From: Sphaerolaimus hirsutus
Taxonomy: Eukaryota; Nematoda; Chromadorea; Monhysterida; Sphaerolaimidae
Reading direction: 5' to 3'
Length of the DNA: 64,000 nucleotides
Assembly: GCA_964036195.1 (NCBI GenBank)
Contig: OZ038451.1
Span: 17,756,747 to 17,820,746, forward strand
Each line of letters opens with the position of its first letter. Within the stretch, counting starts at the first letter, position 1. A model generated the notes under the pieces. The model had not been told where the DNA came from. It searched no databases and worked only from the letters and a program-made list of their open reading frames with translations. Both the position numbers and the translations under genes were made by a program. This document shows, in pieces, positions 55,834 through 64,000 of this stretch.

Positions 55834-56908
55834 TGCGGCACACACTAGTTTACCGGCTCAGTAAACCGGATTTGGTAAACTCATACATCGACATTGAATG
55901 CATCTAAGTATACCAGAATAATTTATTTTGCATCTTTTTCAACTGTACCAACAGTTACCTCATTCTGGGGCCAGTTCCGCAAGTGGACAAGTTAAGAGTT
56001 AAAAGTTGAGAGTTGAGTAAAATGACAAATGGCGAGTTAAGAGTAAAGTTTAAGAGAAAAGTTAAAGTTTAAGAGAAAAGTTAAAAGTTGAGTTAAATGT
56101 TAAGAGTTGAGTTAAAGGTTGAGTTAAATGTTAAGAGTTGAGTTAAAGGTTAAAAGTTGAGTCAAAAGTTGAGTTAAATGTTAAGAGTTGAGTTAAAGGT
56201 TAAAAGGTGAGTTAAAAGTTGATTTAAAAGACAAATGTGGGAAAAATGTAATAAAAAATAAAAAAATTAAAAAAATGAATTCGGATCTTGAGAGCGTTGT
56301 TTCCAACGGTGATTCCGACGTGGAGGAATTTCAGCGGCAGGCACCGATTTACCAGCTGCGTCGCAATTTCGGAACCGAAAATAAGGGCCTATTCAAAAAA
56401 CGCTTCTGTCTAAATCCAACACAAGTGAACAGTGAACGCCATTTTGCAACACTGTTCCGCGATTTTTTTATCTTTAGCGATATTTTTTTGGATACGTTAT
56501 TTTCGAATGTCGTGCATTCAACATTGGTACCATGCCAGCGAACAGAGGTATCGATACCACTTTCACATTTTTATTTAGTTTTTTTATTTTACCACCATTT
56601 TCCACTTGTCTCTTAACTCAACTCTTAACTCTTAACTCAACTTTTAACCTTTAACTCAACTCTTAACATTTAACTCAACTTTTAACTAAACTCTTAACTT
56701 TTAACTTTTCTCTTAAACTTTAACTTTTCTCTTAAACTTTAACTTTTCTCTTAACTCGCCATTTGTCATTTTACTCAACTCTTAACTTTTAACTCTTAAC
56801 TTGTCCACTTGCGGAACCGGCACCTGGTAAACTCAAATGTTGATTTATGTTGATTTATGAGTTGCCCCAATCCGAGTTTACTGAGCCGGTAAACTAGTGT
56901 GTGCCGCA
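55834..56908. mobile_element. CACACTAG-family element, GTAAAC arm word, hosting a nested element
   Basis: Ends TGCGGCACACACTAGTTTAC and GTAAACTAGTGTGTGCCGCA. It is split by the CTGG-flanked element at 55969-56823; joining across one CTGG restores the family phrase tcattctggtaaactc. Confidence 0.7.
55969..56823. mobile_element. CTGG-duplication element with GTTAAGAGTTAAA-word arms and a 113-codon frame
   Basis: CTGG flanks both sides (55965-55968 and 56824-56827). Ends GGCCAGTTCCGCAAGTGGAC and GTCCACTTGCGGAACCGGCA. Long arms (about 250 bases each) are made of GTTAAGAGTTAAAAGTTGAG words. The centre holds an open frame at 56275-56616 (MNSDLESVVSNGDSDVEEF, then YQLRRNFGTENKGLFKKR) of unknown nature, possibly the start of a captured transposase or host gene. 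Confidence 0.65.
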
Positions 56909-57231
56909 TCAATGCCTCAGCTACCATTTTTGAGAAGCGTCTTTATATTCAATTATCCCCGCTTCATGACAGATTCTTCGCGCCAAAATAAAATGGAAAT
57001 GGATCCACCACAACAAATTGTTCAGTGCTAGGCAAAAATAGAGGCAAAATGTCATTTTTATGATACTGTTTTATGATAAAATGGCCGAAAAAATAATGAA
57101 AATACAGTATATGTCATACGTCATTTATTGTAAAATATCATTTTCACACAAAAGCGTGACATTCAAATCATTTACCTAAACAAGACATTTTGGGTGCCAT
57201 TATTTTTGACCAGCTCGATATGAATCAACAG

Positions 57232-60200
57232 AGTTGGGTGGTCTGAAATACATTTACTACTCTGAGAACAAGCTGGAAATCGTTTTCTGGTACACCCTGT
57301 TGTTCACATTCTTCGCATTGGCTATAGTCCATCTAAGACTGACGCTCAATGAGTTCCTGGAACAGGTTAACAAAATTATTGTCATGTACTCGTTGCAAAA
57401 CTTTTGTCTGATTAAATCGTTCCTTGATGGATTCGGTTTTTGTGTAGTATGTTGCAAAGTCTATACTTTATGCTTGAAAACTTTTTTAAACTACTATGTA
57501 GTGGGCGTTGTTGTGACCATTGTATTTTCAGGATGTGAAAACAACACAACTGCTGAGAAACTCAAAGCTTGCTGATTTTGCGGCCATACCATGGACACTT
57601 TGTATGGTTGTGTTGCAACAAAATGTTTACACCTAGTGATTAAACTTATCAGATACCCTTTTTACCTCAGTCGTTCTAAATGAACTAATTAGTGATCAAA
57701 GGCAAGAGTGCCCTAGTGCATGACATTGAAGGTCACCAACATCAGACAGTGTCAGATCAGTACCCTTGAGATTCTCGGTAGTGCAAGAAATTATGGAATC
57801 GTGCCACAAAAGATATTCAGCACTATCGCACCATTCAAAGTGAGATATTTAGCCCTTTGACGCCCATAAAAAGCCAGGCCAGCACAGTGGTGCCATTCGG
57901 TCACTAAACATTTAGGCGAAACCCACTACAGAATGGCACCACTACCAGTGTCAATACGGCGCAGTGCGCATTTTCAAGTGTCTTTTCAATCACTAGAAAC
58001 GATAACTATTTTGCTGCAACACCAATCAACGGAAGATCTGAACGGGGGCACCAGGCCATACGAGGAAATGATGTACATAGATTCTTTGGAATTGTCAAAT
58101 GACTATCCAAGGATCGATAAACTAGTGAAAGCTATGAAGGTCTATACAAGCGACACTAAATTGACCAGATTCAAAGAGTACCATAGCGGCTTTGACAGCT
58201 ACATAGTGAATTTACTGGAGCAGTACATTGAACTGGGGGCACTCCCAGACCATGTAAAAGACCCTGTAAAGTGAAAAACATCCTGTAAAATGTCATGTGC
58301 CATGTAAAAGACCCTTGAGAGTGTCAAATGTCATGTAAAAGATCCTGTGCCATGTGTATCCAAATCTTATGTTTTGTCTCCAAATGTTACTTTTTGACAT
58401 AAGATTCAGATACAAAAACACAATATTTGGATACGATGAAACGAGATTTGGATACACTTGACACTTTACAGGGCCTTTTACAGACATTTGACACTTTACA
58501 GGGTCTTTTACATGACACATGACATTTTACAGGGTCTTTGAAACTTTACAAGATCTTTTACAGGGTCTGGAAGTGGCACCTGGTATATAAATTCATCGCA
58601 CCCGAATATCTGTACACACCGGCGAGCGATGATCGACTGCAAGAAACACCTTGGCAGTATGAACATCCAGTTTCTGCTACTGGGATAAATGAGGTGATGT
58701 TCATTTACTATCCTGCCGATCTGTTTTACATGCTCTATGAAGCCAGCGACAGAATGAATACATCAGGCACACAGTTCAGGTAGTTTATAATCATTTGTAC
58801 AATATTATTCAGAAGTCACCCAAAGCGTAAGTTAGCGTTGCCAACGGTTTCGATTTATTTACCGAATATGATTGAATAAGACGCCAGGCCAGGGGAGTTA
58901 TTTTTTCTTCAGAAGTTTGTGAGTAGTTATTAAAGGGGGGAAGATATTTTTTCCTCGGAACTTTTAGGGAAACTTGTTCTTTTACGTTGTATGAATGCAT
59001 TCCGTCATCTCATGTAAAAAAGGTATTGAAACAGTTCAACAAAAACAAAAACGTGGTTCAGACCATAGGTTAACATTATCTTGAATTTTTCGTTTCATAC
59101 TTCATTTGCATTCGACGAATCAGCCCAGTAACTTCACTTTTTCTATCTGTTTTTGTTTGTTTCTCATCTATTTTTTGCGGCATTTTGCTGAGAAGGGGAA
59201 GTTATTCAAAGGGCGACTTGCTTTTTCTCATCTGGCCATCAGGGGGTTATTCAAGGGGGGTCTTTTTCAAGGATATACGGTATTTCGAATTAGATCCCGT
59301 GTTGCGAAACCCCAAACCGTCGAATGTCACATCAATAAAGTATCAAGGATTGATTCCTCAGATTTTTCAACAAAAAACAATGACACTGACCACTAGTGAT
59401 TGAATGGCGCCATGGCGCTGGCGCCATTTGAGGGCTTCCAAAGGGCGCCGCGCCATGGCGCCATTGGCGCTTGGCGCCCTTTTTTCTGTGGCGCCCACAT
59501 TCTGAAAGGCGCCATGGCGCCCTTGGCGCTTGGCGCCCTTTTTCCGTGGCGCCCTTAGCTGGGCTTTAAGAGGGCGCCAAGAACGAGCCAGCAGGGTTTC
59601 AAGGTGAGTGCTGTATAAATGGAAAAAAGATGAAAAATGCATTCGTGGATGATCTAAATTCGCCAGAAAAATGTATGAAGTGGTGTGAGTGGATGGAAAT
59701 CTTTTGTGAAACGCTTCATCAGATGTGTCTGACAGATCAGAAGACGAGAATGATGGACCGTTGAACTTGCAAAATCATAAATCAATGGATTCAAATCATT
59801 GCAATTCCGTTTTTTGTCCATTTCAAGGAAACATTGATAGGAAAAGTCTATTTGAAGTGAATGGATTGTTGTCAAATGCCAATATCCATTGTGTTTAAAT
59901 TCGTCATGTGGATTTTACTCAAATTTTTTGTTGCTAGTATTGTTTTTGTTCATTAGAACGCGAATTAAGTAGTGAATGCGTGAATGGGTGCTGTATTCAC
60001 TTGCTTATCCTGGCGCCCTTGGCGCCTGGCGTTCTATTTTCCAAATGGCGCCATGGCGCCCTTGGCACTTGGCGCACTCTTTCCGTGGCGCTTGGCGCCC
60101 TTTTTTCTGGCGCTTTTCCATCACTACTGACCACACAAACCCGTATGCATTTTTGTTTCAAAAGTTTTAACCTTCATCCTTATGTAGAAATGCTCGTGTT

Positions 60201-60512
60201 GGCGTCTTGTAAATGGAAAGCATTTTGTTTTTGTTTTGTTTATGCCACCTACTATATACCCAAATATTTAGGTATATATTTTTCAGAATACGCGAAGCTT
60301 ACTTTGAAAGCATTATCAATAAATCATGGTCATTTGTATGGCAAAATGAAAAACTTGATGAAAACTGTACAGCGAGATATGATGTGTATGATGCTGACAA
60401 TTTCTGGTTGTCTCTGATTGAGTTTCACACCCCCGAAGACAGATATGAGACGTGCTTTCTGAGAAATCAGACACATATGATAAGACAGCTGAGGATACTG
60501 AATGATTACCAG
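57232..60512 (+). CDS. Membrane protein exons, possibly DEG/ENaC-like channel (partial)
   Basis: Exon 57232-57365 reads LGGLKYIYYSENKLEIVFWY, then TLLFTFFALAIVHLRLTLN, a short cytoplasmic part plus one TM helix. It ends at CAG|gttaac. A following stretch from 57916 reads KPTTEWHHYQCQYGAVRIFK. The frame open to 58253 reads YEEMMYIDSLELSNDYPRID and IVNLLEQYIEL; a short intron or frame change near 57980-58030 is unresolved. Exon 58574-58779 continues VYKFIAPEYLYTPA with an NTS glycosylation site and ends in phase 2. Exon 60287-60512 joins in phase and reads REAYFESIINKSWSF, ENCTARYDVYDADNFW and RYETCFLRNQTHM. One TM then a large glycosylated ectodomain resembles a DEG/ENaC subunit amino half, but no diagnostic motif is certain. 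The remaining exons are not found before the window ends. A CTGG MITE lies at 58237-58579. Confidence 0.5.
58237..58579. mobile_element. CTGG-duplication MITE inside coding sequence of the plus-strand membrane gene
   Basis: 343 bases with CTGG on both sides (58233-58236 and 58580-58583). Removing the element and one CTGG rejoins QYIEL with VYKFIAPEY in frame. The donor-like CAT|GTAAAA (GT at 58254) is in phase 0, and GGAAG ending at 58573 gives a phase-0 acceptor. Confidence 0.78.
58859..59282. mobile_element. TACCGTAT-family element, diverged
   Basis: TTACCGAATATGATTGAATA to TTTTTCAAGGATATACGGTA with gggggagttatt words. It lies in the intron between 58779 and 60287. Confidence 0.5.
59394..60126. 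mobile_element. hAT-type element, TAGTGAT ends, GGCGCC-word body
   Basis: Ends TAGTGATTGAATGGCGCC and CTTTTCCATCACTA are flanked by identical ctgaccac (59386-59393 and 60127-60134). GGCGCC words fill 59400-59585 and 60010-60115; the middle is unrelated. It lies in an intron of the plus-strand membrane gene. Confidence 0.85.
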
Positions 60513-60596
60513 GTATTTAGAAATCTATGGAAAAACACCAGACAAAAATAGGCGGTGCATTAGCGCGCGCTAATCATTATGCATTCCCATACTTAA

Positions 60597-60917
60597 AGCC
60601 GGAGTTACAGCATAGGTAACGATAAATAGAAGGTGAAGCGACAAATACATGTCGCCGCAAATTCGATCACTCAAGAACGCTTGAAGGTATCCATCCCTAA
60701 ATTGACATGTTGAAAGCACTAACCGACATCTTCATCGTGTCAAAAAATTATCCAAAAAGGTCCAGTGGTTCTTGAGATATCAATGAAAAACGAAAATTTC
60801 GCTATTTGTCGGCAATCTCAACGAGAAATGCTGCCGACAAATAGCGAAATTTTCGAATTTGCGGCGACATGTATTTGTCGCTTCACCTTCTATTTATCGT
60901 TATGCTGTAACTCCGGC
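60597..60917. mobile_element. Palindromic element at a TTAA site
   Basis: Arms AGCCGGAGTTACAGCATA and TATGCTGTAACTCCGGC, matching over about 100 bases, with TTAA at each edge (60593-60596 and 60918-60921). TTAA suggests a piggyBac-like MITE. Confidence 0.55.
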
Positions 60918-60999
60918 TTAACACTAGTGATGGAATGGCGCCTGGGCACTGGCGCCAAAGGGCGCTTGGCCATAATTGGGTACAACAACGCATGCAGTT

Positions 61000-61905
61000 T
61001 ACACCAGAGTTGTTAAAAGTGCCAAACTTTTCTCAAAGTATACGTAAACGTAAAGTATTTATTTTTTATTCACCACTGAGTAAAGAATACGTAGAGTAAT
61101 TGTTTTATACTTGAGTAAACGTGAGTAAACGTACTGTAAGGTAGAACTGTAAATTTTATTTTATGAAATATTATTTGTAATTAATTAACACACTAATTAA
61201 TTATTTTAGTTGATTTTACACTAATTTTTGCTAATTAATAATTTCGTTTGAAGCCCTCATTTTTACTCTGAATTTACTAGTGTAGGAAAGCTTGATATTA
61301 CTCATGTAAATGTCATGCAAAAGCTATGTGGAATTACGTTGAGCAATCTTAATTCCCTGATGCATGAAACAATTTGATTGATCCATGACAGCTTGTGCAT
61401 CAGCTGTGAAACAGCCACTAGGGAACTGATACACATGATGTGTGATCATGTGACGTTATTTGACCTTGTGACAAGAGTGACATTCCCTTGACGAAATTGT
61501 GTTAACACACACAATGTGTGTAAATTGAGTAAGCACATGATGTGCACCTGGGGAATTGACTAGAAAATCACATGACTTGTTCTATATTAGGTGAGATGAG
61601 AATAGAGAGTCATTCAGTCGGTATGAAAATAAAAGAGGAGCAGAATCAGAATTCTGTCATGATTTAAGGCATGATAAGAAAGTTTCAGTGCTGATGGCAT
61701 GCTTTGCATGCAACAGCATAAGTCATGAAATTAAGGAAATGACTAGAAACTGAATCACGTGGAATACAACTATGAGTTGAGAAATTTAACTCAACCATAC
61801 ATGAGTTCTGAAATTAATGAACTTAAATTTGAACTCGAATTTCCCCGCGAGATTGATTCTACTCACAAAGATGAAATACCTGCAACAGTATAAAAGTATT
61901 TCTAA
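61000..61905. other. No gene recognised
   Basis: A truncated CAGAGTTG-family end lies at about 61014-61150. The rest (61150-61905) is A/T-rich sequence without a supportable exon. Confidence 0.4.
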
Positions 61906-61913
61906 CTGTAAAT

Positions 61914-63191
61914 CAGAGTTGCGAAAACGTATTTACGTTTACCCGAAATACCCGGTTATTCGGGTATTTATACTTACGTTTACGTTTACGCTTTCCAAAA
62001 ATACCGTTACGCTTTGTTACGTTTTCCTGGCACAATTACCCGGGTACCAGAGAAAACGTAAAAATATGCTACACGGAACAATATTGTTTGACAAATGTAG
62101 TGTAATATGATGAGTTCAACATGTTCTAATGTTAAAGAGTTCTAATTCCGCATTTGGAGAACTCAATTAAGTGAAAAGTAAAAAGTTCAATGAAAGTATT
62201 TTTGTGAGGGAGAACTGAAATGCAATCAAAAAGTTAAAGACATTTATAGTGTTTTCTCATGACTGGCTATTTGTCTTTTAAGTTACCATTTCACTTACAA
62301 ATTTACTTTTCTTTCAATTATTACTTGCCATACAACTTGCCATTACATCTCACACATAATTTTTTAGTTCTCCTGTTATGGAATTGGCACCTTATGGCCC
62401 TACACCCACTAGTTGACAATGACGCAAAATTCCAACTTAAATCCCAATTCAATATCCTGTCCCATCATTCTAAATATACATGTATATAAAATACAGGTAA
62501 GCAGAAAATGTTGATGGAAATCATATGAACATCCATAATGTTGTAAAAACATAGTTTTTTTGTATTCTCTGATAGCGGAAGCACTTATCGTATTTCCTCG
62601 AAATACCCCCCCCCTCGAAATACCACCCCCTCGTTTGACCCCCCCCCCCCTCTCGAGACCACTATGAAACAATCACCCCCCCCCCTCGAAATACCCCCCC
62701 CCCAGATTGAGTGTAAAGAGAACGTACATGCCAAATACTGCAGTTTGTGTTCTGCGTAGTGCAGAACACCAGTAAAAACAATGTCGGAATCACGTTAGAA
62801 CAGTGTTTATACCATCTACGTACTAATATTAGTCTACATAACCTTATAAATGGCGGTTTTTGTTGTATCTTTCGACGTCTGCGTACGTTTCAGACGACAA
62901 TTTCGTACTGGGATTTAAAAAAATTTCTTGTGAAATAATAACCCCCCCTCGAAATACCCCCCCCCCCCCTCGTTTAACCCCCCCCCCTCTCGGGACCACT
63001 ATGAAACAATCACCCCCCAGGGGGTATTTCGAGGAAATACGGTAATATAATTTTTACGTTTATGTTTTATTTTACGTTTTCCCCGGTATTTTAAAAATAC
63101 CTTACGTTTTAGTATTTATACTTTTGAAGTGGAAAAGGTATTTACGTTTACGTTTACGTTTTCCAAAAATACCAGTATTTGTACAACTCTG
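61914..63191. mobile_element. hAT-type element of the CAGAGTTG family with nested TACCGTAT-family element
   Basis: Ends CAGAGTTGCGAAAACGTA and AGTATTTGTACAACTCTG are flanked by identical ctgtaaat (61906-61913 and 63192-63199). Arms of tacgtttacgtttac words. A C/G-run element of the TACCGTAT family is nested at 62586-63044. Confidence 0.8.
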
Positions 63192-63483
63192 CTGTAAATA
63201 CAGAAATCAAATGTATTCCAATCATTAGCCATAATGCATGAGCTAATCTTAAATGCCACATAAGCTACTAATTAAATCATGAAATCCCATTTAACTAAAA
63301 ATAGCTAAAAACTAAGTTATTCGAATGACTGTCACAATCCTGAGTAGAAGCAGAATCATCTCCAGCTTAGTTTACATCACTGATTAAGAAATTAGTCCTC
63401 ATTTATAATGTCTCATAGTTTCAATTATTATCTTATTAAGTGGTAGCCATATATTCCTGATTCGACCAGTGAGAAAGTATAAG

Positions 63484-64000
63484 TAGGGTGTCAAATTTCC
63501 GTTTTCCGTTTTCCGTTTCCGTTTTCCGCAGGCAAATTTTTTCCGTTTTCCGTTCCTTTTTCCGGCTGCTGAATTTTTTTTCCGTTTTCCATTCCGTTTT
63601 CCGGCAACTTTTTTTTCCGTTTCCGTTTTTCCGGCTCATTTTCCGTTTTCTGGCTAAATTTTCAGTTTTTCCACCTTTTTTTCCATTTTCCGCCTCAATT
63701 TCCAGTTTTTCCACTTTTTTTTCATTTTCAGCCTCAATTTTCCATTTTTCCGCCTCATTTTACCTTTTTCTGGCTCAACTTTCTGTTTTCTGATCAGCCA
63801 AACTGGTAAAAATTCTTGCAGATTGTCAATGATGTAAATTTTTTTTGTGTTTCCAGCAAAATTACTGCAAATTTTATCCTTTTTCTGGCAAAATTTCAGC
63901 AAGTTTTTTCATTTCCGTGCAAATTTGATTTTTCTGTTTCCGCTTTTCCGGGCTCTTTTTCCGTTTTCTGGCCGCTTAAATTTTTTTTCCGTTTCCGTTT
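63484..64000. repeat. TTTTCCG-word array, possibly the left end of another hAT-type element
   Basis: Begins TAGGGTGTCAAATTTCCG. TTTTCCG/TTTCCGT words are dense to 63670, decay through the centre, and return at 63915 to the window edge. The TAGGG start fits the ends of the other hAT-type families, but the right end is outside the window. Confidence 0.5.

Noticed and set aside
63436-63902. Lysine/arginine-rich frames over the TTTTCCG array
   Set aside because: Low-complexity translation of a repeat.

Overview
The window is from a repeat-laden animal genome, most likely an ecdysozoan invertebrate. Genes have spliced exons, mostly phase-0 introns and G/C-rich third codon positions, set in A/T-rich repeat-packed DNA. 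A single-domain tyrosine phosphatase of about 350 residues and secreted CAP proteins would fit a nematode-like or other ecdysozoan genome, but I cannot name the species. A 200-base run of N marks an assembly gap at 29868-30067.

Layout. 1-1.3 kb: a hAT-type non-autonomous element with another element nested in it. 1.7-4.3 kb: a complete four-exon CAP-superfamily gene on the minus strand. 4.9-13.9 kb: a hAT-type element split by a whole-looking Ty3/gypsy-type LTR retrotransposon with one 2348-codon reading frame. 14-16.7 kb: palindromic repeats. 16.7-18.5 kb: no gene recognised. 18.5-22.3 kb: one copy of a 1.3-kb duplicated block, more hAT-type elements, and the 3' exon of an aldo-keto reductase. 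22.5-26.2 kb: a direct segmental duplication of the CAP region with a second complete CAP gene. 26.2-36.5 kb: palindromic elements, an A/T-rich desert with two copies of a 58-base structured G/C-rich repeat, the gap, and the second copy of the 1.3-kb block. 36.6-41.4 kb: a five-exon four-transmembrane protein gene on the plus strand. 41.7-45.3 kb: a six-exon tyrosine-phosphatase gene on the plus strand, probably catalytically altered. 46.6-52.4 kb: minus-strand exons of a cysteine-rich modular protein. 57.2-60.5 kb: plus-strand exons of a membrane protein that may be DEG/ENaC-like. 60.6-64 kb: more elements, ending inside a TTTTCCG-word array.

The most interesting signal is in the short DNA transposons. 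(1) A family with ends close to TGCCAGTCCCAGACCCTGTAAA and a 4-bp CTGG/CCAG target duplication carries a potential splice donor (GTAAAA) in one terminal repeat and a potential acceptor (TTTACAG) in the other. Three copies sit inside coding exons of three different genes, and removing the element plus one CTGG rejoins the reading frame each time. In two genes, plausible splicing would leave a matching nine-residue insert containing LPD. This is what introner-type elements would look like. (2) Several hAT-type families, supported by 8-bp target duplications and in two cases by the empty site in the duplicated copy, have bodies built almost wholly of one short, mostly self-complementary word (TTCGAA, GGCGCC, GGCACC/GGTGCC, GGGATC, ATATCGAT, TACGTAAACGT). 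Related ends carry different words. The CACACTAGTT and CTGG families show the same word swapping.

Gene models here come from reading splice sites, phases and protein motifs by eye. They agree in phase but are not backed by transcripts or database searches.
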